A stretch of 64,000 bases of DNA from Maribacter polysiphoniae (GTDB lineage: Bacteria; Bacteroidota; Bacteroidia; Flavobacteriales; Flavobacteriaceae), in contig NZ_QGGQ01000001.1 in NCBI RefSeq assembly GCF_003148665.1, forward strand, positions 795,267-859,266, in the 5' to 3' direction. Numbering within the stretch: the stretch's first letter is position 1; each line of letters begins with the position of its first letter. Position numbers and translations under genes: made by a program. Of this stretch, positions 1-9,395 are shown piece after piece. The notes beneath the pieces were generated by a model. That model searched no databases and had not been told where the DNA came from. It was given only the letters and a program-made list of their open reading frames with translations.

Positions 1-816
1 GTTCAGGTCAGTTATGACTACGCCCAGCCCAAAACCGATAAGGCTGCCATAGATTCCTGCTTTTTCACTGACATCAACGAATTTTCCATCATCATTTCTC
101 AATAGCATATCGCCAACACCCTTAAAAATATCCGGAACGCCCTCCCAATCCTGGGCCCTAACCTCTCGTTGTCCTGCATAGCCTAGGCTACTCACTGGGA
201 TATTGCTATTGTTCAAGATATAGGCATCAAGGTCCCCATCCTTGTCGTAGTCAAAAAAAGTGGCATGTGTTGAAAAGCCTGTTTTAGCTAAGTTGTATTC
301 ATTTGCTTTTTCAGTAAATGTCAAGTCTCCATTATTGATATAAAGGTCATTATCATGGTTATTGCCTTTCATGTTTCCGGCATTACTGACATAAATATCC
401 AAAAGACCATCTTGATTGATATCGACCATGGCGACACCGGTAGACCATGGTTTGTTGCCTACGATACCTGCTGCCAATGAGATATCCTCGAATTTAAGAT
501 TGCCTTTATTCAGATATAGTTTGTTGTCTCCCATATTGGCGGTCATGTATATATCCACAAGGCCATCATTATTGATGTCGCCAATTGCAACTCCCCCGCC
601 GTTATAAAAATTCCGGTATTTGAAGATGTTGAAATCTTTCTGATTTTTTACTTCATTTATAAAATCAATTCCAGTCTTATCAGAGGAAAGTAATGAGAAT
701 AGTGTATCGTCCTTACGATCCTGACCTGGATCCACTTTTTCCTTTGTGGTACAAGAAACATATAAAGAAAGTAATATTAAAAAGCTTACTACTTTAAGGG
801 TTATTTGTTTTGTCAT
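1..816 (-). CDS. FG-GAP/VCBS repeat lipoprotein, N-terminal 272 residues (truncated by window edge)
   Basis: An open frame starts at the ATG at 816 and runs off the left edge without a stop. The N-terminus is a lipoprotein signal ending in LYVSC at about residue 22. After it come repeated calcium-loop-like motifs such as GDINNDGLVDIYM, DINQDGLLDIYV and DYDKDGDLDAYI, the signature of FG-GAP/VCBS beta-propeller repeats. In Bacteroidota, proteins of this kind (often with an ASPIC/UnbV end) lie beside SusC/SusD genes and are thought to be surface-exposed, but their biochemical role is poorly known. It lies on the same strand as the SusC/SusD pair to its right, behind a terminator and with its own candidate -7 element at 858-865, so it is probably transcribed separately. 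The C-terminal domain is outside the window. Confidence 0.85.
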   Translation of the reverse strand, partial: MTKQITLKVVSFLILLSLYVSCTTKEKVDPGQDRKDDTLFSLLSSDKTGIDFINEVKNQKDFNIFKYRNFYNGGGVAIGDINNDGLVDIYMTANMGDNKLYLNKGNLKFEDISLAAGIVGNKPWSTGVAMVDINQDGLLDIYVSNAGNMKGNNHDNDLYINNGDLTFTEKANEYNLAKTGFSTHATFFDYDKDGDLDAYILNNSNIPVSSLGYAGQREVRAQDWEGVPDIFKGVGDMLLRNDDGKFVDVSEKAGIYGSLIGFGLGVVITDLN

Positions 817-857
817 GTTTGTTATTTGCGCTTTTTAAACAAATTATGTTTTGTGTT

Positions 858-865
858 CAAAAGTA
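858..865 (-). promoter_or_regulatory. Candidate Bacteroidota -7 element for the FG-GAP gene
   Basis: On the minus strand this reads TACTTTTG, an exact match to the TAnnTTTG -7 consensus. It lies about 42 bp before the start codon at 816. I see no TTG at the usual 17-20 bp spacing, so support rests on the -7 box and its position only. Confidence 0.4.
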
Positions 866-1317
866 TTTTGATGACCAATAATAATATTTATATTCTAAAT
901 ATTGAAGTTTTTATGTACGGTCTGATTTCATCAAAACTATGAACTAAAATCTAATGGATTCTTATTTAAGACATTTCGTAAATGTACTGTGCTTAAGGTT
1001 TTTATCCTACTTGAAATGGTGCTAATTTCGTGTAAAAACCCAATATTCAACTCGTTGTTCCAACCAAGTATCACAGATGTGGTACCCGATACATGCCCTG
1101 TTAAATAAAACATTGGAAGCTATAATCCTTAGGTTATCAATGAATGTCGATCAAATGTTCATACAATATAACAGGTCATTGAAATTCGGTCTTTTGCCAA
1201 TAGCGACTTATCAAAGTATTCTAAGCTATAAAACATCGATTGAAGCCATGATTACATGAAAGGCTCGATGGTTTGCCATTGAAAGAAATCTGTTCATGCA
1301 AGGTGGCCATAAGCAAA
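866..1317. other. Intergenic stretch without a recognisable gene
   Basis: An AT-rich gap between the promoter of the truncated lipoprotein gene and the terminator of the susCD pair. The only sizeable open frame, a 60-codon plus-strand frame at 1077-1259, has no recognisable motif and no promoter, and it points towards convergent genes, so I do not call it. I found no repeat or RNA gene here. Confidence 0.6.
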
Positions 1318-1346
1318 AAAACCCCGACGCTATACGTCAGGGTTTT
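1318..1346 (-). terminator. Terminator after the first susD gene
   Basis: An inverted repeat: AAACCCCGACG at 1319-1329, loop CTATA, then CGTCAGGGTTT at 1335-1345, with one mismatch. Read on the minus strand, the stem is followed by a run of T. It sits 21 bp beyond the susD stop codon. Confidence 0.8.
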
Positions 1347-1366
1347 ATTATTGTAATGGATAAATA

Positions 1367-2956
1367 CTAATACCCTGGGTTTTGAACTAAGTTTGGATTG
1401 GCGAGCACATCCGAAGTCGGTATTGGAAATATCTGTAAATGCGAATCACCTTCGTTTTTGAGGTTCCAAGCCCTTAAAAATTGACCAAATCTAATAAGAT
1501 CTTGTCTTCTTGCCAATTCTTGATATAACTCCCTTCCTCTTTCTGCCAACAACTCTGTTTCTCCAACTGAACTTAAGTCTTCAGCCCCCCTTATATTTCT
1601 TAAGGTGTTAATCATTGTTGTGGGGTCATCACCCATTCTAAACATAGCCTCTGCTTTCATTAAATAAGCGTCAGCAAACCTATACTTGACAACGTGTCTT
1701 CTTCTATCGCCACCTTCTTCATTAGGGTGGTATTTTAACATTCTTGTCCCAGCGGTTTCCAATACGGCATTATCGGCTGGGGCTGAGTATTCTGCTTTTT
1801 CAACTTCTTTGGTGAATACCAAGGGAACACTACCCACATCCGCTCTAGAGGTTAACGGCGTTCCGTCTTGTTCATACTGCTGACCGATCAAGAAGCCATA
1901 ACCGATACCTAGGTTGTCGGCATTGGCTGTAGTGGCATCAGGCACCCATCCTCTTCGTTCTTCTTGTCCGTCACCTACATAATTTGTATCGGGGTCTCCT
2001 TCAAATGATTGATAGAATTCTGAAAGCGTGGCAAAACCATTCCAACCACCACCGTCGTTACCGGGGGAGTTTTGGTTATAATGTAAGGTTGGCCAAATTT
2101 TTTCACCAGCGTCACTAGGAGACCACCAAATTGTTTCAACATCATTACTTGGTCTAAAAATATCAAAGAAGTCTCCGGAAGCGGCTAAGGAATAGCCATC
2201 AGCGGAAATTTCATCTACGGCACTTATGACCGCCTGCATATCGGTAGTCGCTGGTTCTTCACCCAAGTATACATGTTTATTTAAATAAACCCTTGCCAAT
2301 AGATGTCTGGCAGCAGCCTTACTGGGAGATGATTTTAAACCAATAGCATCACCGGCAGTCACCGCAGGAAGATCGGCAATGGCCGCATTCAGGTCGTCAA
2401 CTATATAATCTATTGCAGCTTGCCCTGTTAGCACTTCAGGAATGGCACTATTCGGTAGATCAACATCCCTTAAGGGTACTTGTCTCCACATGTCCAAAAT
2501 CCAAGTCATGGACCAAGCCCTGTAAAACCTGGCTTCTGCCTTTAACTGGGATACCTCTCCACTGGCAGTACTTACACTTTTATCGTTTATAACGCGGGTA
2601 GCATTGATGGTAATACTGTTTAACTGTTGCCATGCATTGATAATATCGGAAAGTTCAGCATTCCACGTATGCTGATGCATAGACAACCATCTACCATTAT
2701 CTCCCCAATCCGTTCCTCGAGTGGCTACTAAGTATTCGTCTGAAGAAACCTCGTTTAGTCCAAAAAGGCCTCCAGAATTTGCCAAGTCACCTCCAGCAAC
2801 TATGTTGGAAATATTTGCAACTTCACCTTCAATATTGGCAACTCCTGCAAAACCATCGCTAATCAACGAGTCTGTTGCTTCTATTTCCAAATTTGTACAA
2901 GAAAAAATCAAGACAATTGGAAGCGTTAGACACAAATAATTTACTATTTTTTTCAT
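1367..2956 (-). CDS. SusD/RagB-family outer-membrane glycan-binding lipoprotein (first pair)
   Basis: A 529-residue lipoprotein with signal peptide and lipobox ending IFSC near residue 20. It has the N-terminal TPR-like SusD features (RFYRAWSMTWILDMWRQVPL) and the typical C-terminal part (RFADAYLMKAEAMFRMGDD, ELYQELARRQDLIRFGQF, IFPIPTSDVLANPNLVQNPGY). SusD proteins form the lid of the SusC transporter and bind the incoming oligosaccharide at the cell surface. It lies 18 bp downstream of its susC partner and ends at a clear terminator. No carbohydrate-active enzyme gene accompanies this pair inside the window, so the substrate is unknown. Family assignment is firm. Confidence 0.95.
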   Translation of the reverse strand: MKKIVNYLCLTLPIVLIFSCTNLEIEATDSLISDGFAGVANIEGEVANISNIVAGGDLANSGGLFGLNEVSSDEYLVATRGTDWGDNGRWLSMHQHTWNAELSDIINAWQQLNSITINATRVINDKSVSTASGEVSQLKAEARFYRAWSMTWILDMWRQVPLRDVDLPNSAIPEVLTGQAAIDYIVDDLNAAIADLPAVTAGDAIGLKSSPSKAAARHLLARVYLNKHVYLGEEPATTDMQAVISAVDEISADGYSLAASGDFFDIFRPSNDVETIWWSPSDAGEKIWPTLHYNQNSPGNDGGGWNGFATLSEFYQSFEGDPDTNYVGDGQEERRGWVPDATTANADNLGIGYGFLIGQQYEQDGTPLTSRADVGSVPLVFTKEVEKAEYSAPADNAVLETAGTRMLKYHPNEEGGDRRRHVVKYRFADAYLMKAEAMFRMGDDPTTMINTLRNIRGAEDLSSVGETELLAERGRELYQELARRQDLIRFGQFLRAWNLKNEGDSHLQIFPIPTSDVLANPNLVQNPGY

Positions 2957-2974
2957 AATTATATTTTATGTTTT

Positions 2975-5900
2975 TTAAAAGGTAACGTTAAATCCAAAAC
3001 TAAATGTTCTTGGTCTTGGGTAGGATAGATAATCTATCGAAGCAGATGGTAATCCATTTGCTGGGATGTTGGAAGTACTGACCTCTGGATCTAGTCCACT
3101 GTAATCAGTAATTAAAAATAGATTCTGTCCAATGGCGCTAAAACGCATGCTTTTGAACAGTCCGTCTCCGCTTAAAGGAACATTGTAGGAAATCGACGCC
3201 GTTTGGAGTCTTACAAAGTCTCCTTTTTCCAAGAAGAAGGTACTTGGGTTCGTTGCGGATAAGATAATTCCATTGTCAACAACACTTTTTAGATTATTTC
3301 TACTTCCTATCTGAGGCGATGCAAAAAGTGCATTAGCCGTGTTATTATAGACATAAAAGCCAAATTGACCTGAGAAAAACAAGGAAGCATCCCAGTTTTT
3401 GTAATTTACACTGGTAGACAGCCCGCTTATGACTTTGGGCAGACCTGATTTGTCAAGTATGGTCGGGTCAGCGTCTACGTTGTAGTTTTCATCTACCAAA
3501 CGCAGGTTGTACGTATAAAGTGGTTTACCGTCGGTCAAGATTTGAGAAGTACTTCCTGAAAGACCCTGGCCATATAAATTACCTGCTTGTAGGTTCGGGC
3601 CATTGTAATCCTGAAGTTCATTTTGGTTGTACGAGATGTTGAAATTAGTGTTCCATGTGAAATTTTCATTACGTACAATATCATAATCCAATCCCAATTC
3701 AATACCTTGATTTAGAATGGTACCATCAACGTTTTGGAAAACGAAGGGGGAAGTGGCTGGCTGTACAGCAGGTAAATTCAAAAGGATATCCGTTGTTTCT
3801 TTTCTATATACATCGATATTACCGGTAAAGCGGTCATTGCCGAAACCAAAGTCAATACCGAAACCGTATTGTGCGGTCTCTTCCCATTTAAGATCAGGAT
3901 TGGCAAAAGCGATCTCGGAGGTAGCGGGTGATGATAATTGGGAAGCTGCATCAATTCCAAGTGCATCCCATCTTGTTCTATTGACAAAATTACCATAGCC
4001 AAGTCCATCCTGGTTACCGGTAATACCCCAACTTAGTCTTAGTTTTAAGGTGGAGAAAACATCTTCATTTACGAAATCTTCCTGATTTAGTTTCCAAGCA
4101 AAAGCTGCGGAAGGAAAATATCCGTATTGGTTATTACCACCAAATTTTGAAGAGCCATCTGCCCTAAAGGTCGCTGTAAACAAGTATTTGTCATAAAGCG
4201 TGTAATTCAATCTACCAAAGAATGACTGTAACTCGTCGGTATAATCAAAGGTGTCCACGGAAAAGGCGTCGATTGGAATGTTAGGTAAATTTCCAGTATT
4301 TTGATTAATGTTGGGAAAAAGCCCTAATGTTCTGAATTGATCTCCTGCATCCGGGTCGTCCTGAAAGGTTCCTATACCATAGCCTTGGTAATTGTCTGCA
4401 AGATTTCGGGTGTTATCATAGGTTTGCTCGGTAGTTCTTACGATTCCGTTCAAATCAGATGAGCCATAGCCTTGCCCCAGAATATTTTGCCCTTTTCTAT
4501 TGAAATCTTGAAATGAATAACCTACAAGTGCATCCAAATGGGAATTTTCATATTTTTTATTGTAGTTCACTGTGATTTCCATCAAATTGTTTTGGGTATC
4601 CAAATTACTGACCGATGCCCTTCCATTATTTTGAGCACCATTGTCTATAGCTAGAATTTGTGGTCCTGCAACCTGGCCTCTAGTAGATTCTGATGTGTCA
4701 ATCCCTAAATTTAGTTTAGCGGAAAACTCGTCTGTAAAGGAATAATCGAAAGATAAATTCCCAAGAAATCTGTCCGTATGGGTGTTGTCATCGTAATAGG
4801 CCAAAAGGTTCGCTGGATTCCTATCCGGTGCAGCACTGGAATTTGGATTTGCATTCCTTGTAGGATTGGAGTAATAGGTGGCTGCTAATAAATCACCGGT
4901 ACTTCCAGAAGTTCTACTTATAAAAGGCGCTTTATCATTTATTCTTGAAATCGTTGTTTGTAAACCAACCTTTAACTTATCATTTAAAAATCTCTGGTTC
5001 CAATTGATCCTACCCGTGATACGTTCTAAATCTGTATTTTCAATAATACCAAATTGTTTAGAATAGCCAAAGGTGGCTCTAATGTTTCCGGATCCGTAAT
5101 TCCTGGAATAGGATAAGTTATTGTCCGTTGATGCGCTGGTCCTGAATAAAAAGTCTTGCCAATCAGTTGCGCCACCTAGGTTGGCACCACCCCTTTCAAT
5201 AAATTCATTTGTCGTCAAAAGGTCATAGCGGTCTGCCGACTTAGAAATATTCAAGGTACTAGAAAAGCCCCATTGTCCATCTGTTCCACCACCTTTACCG
5301 GATTTTGTGGTAATAACCACAACACCATTAGCACCTCTAGAACCATAAATGGCAGTAGCAGAGGCATCTTTTAAAATACTCATGCTTTCAATATCACTTG
5401 GATTCAAGAAGTTTAGTGGGTTTTTGGCACCACCAGATCCAACACCGACATCAGCAGCCGAAGCAGATACGCTTTCGTTAGAGACAGGTACACCATCGAT
5501 TACGAACAATGGGCTGTTGTTACCTCTAACTGAGCCAGTACCCCTGATTCTTAAAGCGATACCTGCACCGGGTTCACCACTTGACTGTGATATCTGAACT
5601 CCCGAGGTTTTACCTTGAATCAACTGTTCAGGCGAGGAAATAACCCCTTGGTTGAAATCTTTGGAGGTAACTGAGGAAACAGAGCCGGTTGCATCTTTGA
5701 CCGTAGTCGTTCCATAGCCGATTATTATGACCTCTTCCAATGCCTGGGCATCTTCAGCGAGCGTAACAACGATATTGGTTTGTCCGTTTACAGCTATTTC
5801 CGTAGTACTGAACCCTACATAGCTAAAGACCAAAGTGGCGTTTTCACCAACGTTGATGGTAAAATTACCATCAAAATCGGTTTGGGTTCCGTTTGTTGTC

Positions 5901-6037
5901 CCTTTTTCGACAACACTTGCCCCAGGTAAGGGACCATTGGCATCCGAAACAGTTCCGGAAACCTCCTGAGCTTGAGCCCATCCAAAGCATATAAATGCCC
6001 CGATAAGCAAAAAGCTTCGTAGTAATGTAATCTTCAT
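2975..6037 (-). CDS. SusC/RagA-family TonB-dependent outer-membrane transporter (first pair)
   Basis: A 1020-residue protein with a signal peptide (cleavage near AQAQ, residue 23), a CarboxypepD_reg-like domain (about 25-105, GTVSDANGPLPGASVVEKGT), a plug domain with the SusC signature NNSPLFVIDGVPV, and a beta-barrel ending in phenylalanine (FSFGFNVTF). SusC proteins import oligosaccharides through the outer membrane with energy from TonB/ExbBD. It is divergent from a LacI-type regulator gene; the shared upstream gap contains a perfect 18-bp palindrome 92 bp before this start, suggesting control by that regulator. Full length; no frameshift seen. Substrate not determinable from sequence. Confidence 0.96.
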   Translation of the reverse strand: MKITLLRSFLLIGAFICFGWAQAQEVSGTVSDANGPLPGASVVEKGTTNGTQTDFDGNFTINVGENATLVFSYVGFSTTEIAVNGQTNIVVTLAEDAQALEEVIIIGYGTTTVKDATGSVSSVTSKDFNQGVISSPEQLIQGKTSGVQISQSSGEPGAGIALRIRGTGSVRGNNSPLFVIDGVPVSNESVSASAADVGVGSGGAKNPLNFLNPSDIESMSILKDASATAIYGSRGANGVVVITTKSGKGGGTDGQWGFSSTLNISKSADRYDLLTTNEFIERGGANLGGATDWQDFLFRTSASTDNNLSYSRNYGSGNIRATFGYSKQFGIIENTDLERITGRINWNQRFLNDKLKVGLQTTISRINDKAPFISRTSGSTGDLLAATYYSNPTRNANPNSSAAPDRNPANLLAYYDDNTHTDRFLGNLSFDYSFTDEFSAKLNLGIDTSESTRGQVAGPQILAIDNGAQNNGRASVSNLDTQNNLMEITVNYNKKYENSHLDALVGYSFQDFNRKGQNILGQGYGSSDLNGIVRTTEQTYDNTRNLADNYQGYGIGTFQDDPDAGDQFRTLGLFPNINQNTGNLPNIPIDAFSVDTFDYTDELQSFFGRLNYTLYDKYLFTATFRADGSSKFGGNNQYGYFPSAAFAWKLNQEDFVNEDVFSTLKLRLSWGITGNQDGLGYGNFVNRTRWDALGIDAASQLSSPATSEIAFANPDLKWEETAQYGFGIDFGFGNDRFTGNIDVYRKETTDILLNLPAVQPATSPFVFQNVDGTILNQGIELGLDYDIVRNENFTWNTNFNISYNQNELQDYNGPNLQAGNLYGQGLSGSTSQILTDGKPLYTYNLRLVDENYNVDADPTILDKSGLPKVISGLSTSVNYKNWDASLFFSGQFGFYVYNNTANALFASPQIGSRNNLKSVVDNGIILSATNPSTFFLEKGDFVRLQTASISYNVPLSGDGLFKSMRFSAIGQNLFLITDYSGLDPEVSTSNIPANGLPSASIDYLSYPRPRTFSFGFNVTF

Positions 6038-6128
6038 AAAGAATTGATTTAAGTTGAGTTAATTATAATCTAGTTTCTAAATATATATAAATAAATGTTA
6101 AAAAACGGTTGTAGGAAATTCAAAACAT

Positions 6129-6146
6129 CACGAAAACGTTTTCGTG
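6129..6146. promoter_or_regulatory. LacI-family operator-like perfect palindrome upstream of first susC
   Basis: CACGAAAACGTTTTCGTG is a perfect 18-bp palindrome centred on CG, as expected for a LacI/GalR-family operator. It lies between the first susC (minus) and its divergent LacI gene (plus). Its right part is almost identical to an element at 19621-19640 in the equivalent gap of the alpha-glucan locus (18 of 20 positions from 6135 to 6154). Confidence 0.75.
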
Positions 6147-6231
6147 TTAATAACTTCCAGTTTTTAAGATAAAAATATTTAACAGCTTCAATATATGACG
6201 ATAATACAAAACTATAGAAGCTAAAGTGAGG

Positions 6232-6254
6232 ATATTTGATATGGTATCAAATAT
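6232..6254. repeat. Perfect 10-bp inverted repeat with 3-bp spacer
   Basis: ATATTTGATA, spacer TGG, TATCAAATAT. The arms match perfectly. It lies about 75 bp upstream of the candidate -7 element of the first lacI gene. The symmetry fits a dimeric regulator binding site; the protein is unknown. Confidence 0.5.
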
Positions 6255-6279
6255 ATGCAATTTTATTTATATGCAATTT
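6252..6279. repeat. Two direct copies of a 12-bp motif, 16-bp period
   Basis: TATATGCAATTT occurs at 6252-6263 and again at 6268-6279. The first copy overlaps the end of the inverted repeat at 6232-6254. Confidence 0.45.
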
Positions 6280-6326
6280 CATCCCTATTTTTTGTTGAAA
6301 ATGCTTAATTTTAAGAAGGTGAATTT

Positions 6327-6334
6327 TACATTTG
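6327..6334 (+). promoter_or_regulatory. -7 element of the first lacI gene
   Basis: TACATTTG, an exact TAnnTTTG match, 37 bp before the ATG at 6371. It makes the upstream TTG at 6332 impossible as a start codon, because that codon lies within the promoter. Confidence 0.55.
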
Positions 6335-6370
6335 AATTCAATTGTTTGGATTAAATGGGAGTATTGCATT

Positions 6371-7417
6371 ATGAAAAGGAAGATTACATTAAAGCACATC
6401 GCACGGGAGTTGGAGGTTTCAATTTCCACGGTCTCAAAAGCCCTCAAGAATAGTGCGGAAATTAGCGATGATACCAAACAGAAAGTCCAGGCATTTGCGA
6501 AGCTATATAATTATAGACCCAATAATCTTGCCATAAGTCTCAAGAGTAGACGTACCAATAATATCGGTGTGATCATACCTGACATTGTACATTATTTTTT
6601 TACAACGGTTTTTAGGGGTATAGAACAGTACTCGAAGAAGCATGGTTATAATGTTATCGCGTGTGTTTCGGATGAATCCTTGGAAAAGGAGATCGTTAAT
6701 ATGGAAATGTTGGCGAACGGTAGTGTTGACGGTTTTATTATGGCCTTATCGGCAGAGACCCAAAAAACTAAAGATTTCGATCATTTAAGGCAGATTAAGG
6801 ATTTGGAGATTCCGCTTGTTCTTTTTGACCGGATCACCGACGAAGTTGAATGTGATAAAGTATTGATCAATGATAAGGAAGCTGCTTTTACTGCAGTGAG
6901 GAAATTTATAGATAATGGTAGAAAAAGGATAGCCTTGATTACTACCGAGGATTATTTTAGTGTAAGTCAGGGGCGTGAGGCAGGGTATAGGCAGGCACAT
7001 GAATCCTGCGGGTTAGCCATAGATGAGGATCTTATTTTAAGGTTGTCTTTTAGGGATTTGGATGAAGGTGACATCAATGCATTTTTCGATGCAAGGGATG
7101 TCGATGCCGTACTATGTGTCAATGAGATTTTCGCGGCCCATAGTATGAACCTCGTTCAACAAAAAGGGGTCAAAGTACCTGAAGAAATGGAATTTATCGG
7201 TTTTACGGATGGCATTTTATCCAAGTATGCCAAACCAGGGCTTACTTCAATGGCGCAGCATGGTTTTAAGATGGGGGAGATTGCTGCGAAAATGTTAATT
7301 GATAGGGTGGAAAGCAATCTTGGGGAGGAAGAGGAGCCTTATCGAACCGAGATTATAAAATCTACCTTAGTCGAAAGGGGATCTACCTTAAACACAATTC
7401 CAGCGAAATTGGTATAG
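6371..7417 (+). CDS. LacI/GalR-family transcriptional regulator (first)
   Basis: 348 residues from the ATG at 6371 (MKRKITLKHIAREL); an upstream TTG would add 13 residues but lies in the -7 box. N-terminal helix-turn-helix at about 5-25 with recognition segment VSISTVSKAL, hinge NNLAISLKSRR, then a periplasmic-binding-protein-like effector domain (IGVIIPDIVHYFF ... PLVLFDRITDEVECDKV). It is closely similar over its whole length to the second LacI at 19735 and has the same position, divergent from a susC. It probably binds the palindrome at 6129-6146 and responds to a sugar. Effector unknown. The downstream gene is convergent. Confidence 0.93.
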   Translation: MKRKITLKHIARELEVSISTVSKALKNSAEISDDTKQKVQAFAKLYNYRPNNLAISLKSRRTNNIGVIIPDIVHYFFTTVFRGIEQYSKKHGYNVIACVSDESLEKEIVNMEMLANGSVDGFIMALSAETQKTKDFDHLRQIKDLEIPLVLFDRITDEVECDKVLINDKEAAFTAVRKFIDNGRKRIALITTEDYFSVSQGREAGYRQAHESCGLAIDEDLILRLSFRDLDEGDINAFFDARDVDAVLCVNEIFAAHSMNLVQQKGVKVPEEMEFIGFTDGILSKYAKPGLTSMAQHGFKMGEIAAKMLIDRVESNLGEEEEPYRTEIIKSTLVERGSTLNTIPAKLV

Positions 7418-7482
7418 CTTGGTTACATTTTATTACCGCTTCATGCTATACTATGAAGGATGGGGAATATGGATTCCAATAC

Positions 7483-9339
7483 TTATTCAACCTCGATGAT
7501 CATAGCGCCCATAGCTTTGACCGATATTTTTTTTGCCTTAGTGAATTCCGTACCGGATAATACATCCTTCCCAGTCAATTGGTCGCCAAGAATTTCTTTG
7601 TATGGTTTAAGGTCCAGTTCCATGTCCTTGGTATTCTTATTCAGAACGACCATTATTTTTTCTTTGTCGTCATAACGGAACATGACATAGGTCTCGTCCT
7701 GGTTTTTTGGTGCGAAATGCATCAATTTACCACTATGGACCAAGGTTGAATTTTTTCTCCAGTTCATCAGTTTTTTTACAAATCCCTGGGCTTCTTTCTC
7801 CTTAGCCGATAGGCCTTTTCCCGTGAAGGCATTAACCTTGTCGTTTTTCCATCCCCCGGGAAAATCAGATCGTATGATTCCGTGGTCATCGGTACCGGGA
7901 TTTTTCATCAAGATTTCAGTGCCGTAATAAATTTGGGGTATACCCCGAACCGTGGCGATATAGGTCAGTGCCAATTTGTATTTGTCAAAATCCTCGTTCA
8001 ATTGGGTGTAGATTCTGCCCATATCATGATTGTCAGGGAAAACTACCAGATTATTGGGGTCGGGGTAAAGATAATCCTGTCCGAGGGTTTCGTATAGATC
8101 GGTCCAAGAGGATGCCCAGGTTTTCTCCTTGTTCAATGAAGTGACCAAGGCATTTTGCAAAGGAAAATCCATAAGACTTTTTAAATATGACGTATATCCA
8201 TTTTGGTTTTTCTTTCCTTTTTGCCAATAGGAAACAATCGTAGGTCGCGTTACCCATTCTTCCCCAACGATATTAAAATTGGGGTATTCATCCATCACCG
8301 CTTTGGTCCAATCACTCATAAAATACATATCGGGATAGGGGTAAGTGTCCATTCGAATACCGGAAATGCCGGAATACTCAATCCACCATAGGGTGTTTTG
8401 TATCAGGTATTTGGCCATGGATTCGTTGCGTTGGTTCAAATCGGGCATACTGGGTACGAACCATCCGTCGAAGAATTGCTTGTAGTCTATTTTTGAGGCG
8501 TAGGGATCTAGGATTACTGTTTTTTTGTGGTTGGTCTCGGTATATTCGGGCCATTGATTGATCCAATCCTCTGATGGTAGGTCTTGCATCCACCAATGAT
8601 CCAATCCACAATGGTTGGCAATCATATCCATAATGACCTTCATGCCTTTGTCACGGGCTTCCTTGCACAACGATTTAAAGGATTCATTACTACCATACCT
8701 TGGGTCTACCTTGTAAAAATCGGTGGTGGAATAACCATGGTAGCTATAGGTTTGCATGTCATTTTCCAGAATAGGATTGATCCAAATAGCCGTAAAACCT
8801 AGGTCTTTGATGTAGTCCAAACTATTTACGATGCCTTGTACATCACCGCCATGTCTCCCTCCCTTAAAGGTCCTATCCGCTTTTTCCTTGAGTCCGTCCA
8901 CAGTGTCATTCCCAGTATCACCATTTACAAATCTATCGGGTGTGATCAGGTAAATGGCATCTGAGGAATTGAAACCTGCTACATTTTTGCTTTCCGGGTC
9001 CCTTTTCAATAAAGGGTAGGAGTGAATAACGGGTTCGGCTTCATTTTTGGTAAATCGGAGAGTAAGGTTTCCAGGTCGTGCATTCCCATCGATCTTCAAA
9101 TCTAAAAATAGGTAATTTCTGTTCGGTACCTGTTTGATTTGTTTTAAGGTAACCCCTTCGTAATCATCCAAGGAAACGGAATAGGAAGCGATATCCTGTC
9201 CGTAGACCATTAATTCCACCTCATTGTATTGCATTCCAATCCACCAGTTGGGTGGCTCAACGCGATTTATAGGTTGCTGTCCGTAGCTCGTTGAACTTTG
9301 TAGAAGAACTACTGTTAGTATAAATAGAATCCTTTTCAT
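7483..9339 (-). CDS. SusA-like GH13 neopullulanase/cyclomaltodextrinase, periplasmic
   Basis: I place the start at the ATG at 9339 (MKRILFILTV, a clean Sec signal peptide ending near SYGQ); the frame is open 17 codons further upstream. 618 residues. The N-terminal RVEPPNWWIGM ... ELMVYG is typical of the cyclomaltodextrinase N-domain of SusA-type enzymes. GH13 motifs: DMIANH (Asp238, His243), GIRMDTY with nucleophile Asp331, IVGEEW with acid Glu360, and FPDNHD (His438, Asp439). C-terminal beta domain present. SusA-type enzymes cut imported maltooligosaccharides or pullulan in the periplasm. Last gene of the susC-susD-susF-amylase-lipoprotein-susA arm, 56 bp after the Fn3-like lipoprotein gene when counted from this start. 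Exact specificity (alpha-1,4 or alpha-1,6) is not certain. Confidence 0.9.
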   Translation of the reverse strand: MKRILFILTVVLLQSSTSYGQQPINRVEPPNWWIGMQYNEVELMVYGQDIASYSVSLDDYEGVTLKQIKQVPNRNYLFLDLKIDGNARPGNLTLRFTKNEAEPVIHSYPLLKRDPESKNVAGFNSSDAIYLITPDRFVNGDTGNDTVDGLKEKADRTFKGGRHGGDVQGIVNSLDYIKDLGFTAIWINPILENDMQTYSYHGYSTTDFYKVDPRYGSNESFKSLCKEARDKGMKVIMDMIANHCGLDHWWMQDLPSEDWINQWPEYTETNHKKTVILDPYASKIDYKQFFDGWFVPSMPDLNQRNESMAKYLIQNTLWWIEYSGISGIRMDTYPYPDMYFMSDWTKAVMDEYPNFNIVGEEWVTRPTIVSYWQKGKKNQNGYTSYLKSLMDFPLQNALVTSLNKEKTWASSWTDLYETLGQDYLYPDPNNLVVFPDNHDMGRIYTQLNEDFDKYKLALTYIATVRGIPQIYYGTEILMKNPGTDDHGIIRSDFPGGWKNDKVNAFTGKGLSAKEKEAQGFVKKLMNWRKNSTLVHSGKLMHFAPKNQDETYVMFRYDDKEKIMVVLNKNTKDMELDLKPYKEILGDQLTGKDVLSGTEFTKAKKISVKAMGAMIIEVE

Positions 9340-9395
9340 TTGGTCCGATTTTAGCTGCTTTGATGATTTATTGCATATTGATGGATTCAAAACCT

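Larger units (their letters stand above)
6155..6326. other. Leader region of the first lacI gene with inverted and direct repeats
   Basis: No gene fits here. The stretch holds a perfect inverted repeat (6232-6254) and two copies of a 12-bp direct repeat (6252-6279), annotated separately, inside an AT-rich upstream region of about 200 bp. Confidence 0.5.

Noticed and set aside
1077..1259. A 60-codon plus-strand open frame in the left intergenic gap
   Set aside because: No recognisable motif, no promoter, and it points into convergent genes; it is likely to be chance in AT-rich DNA.
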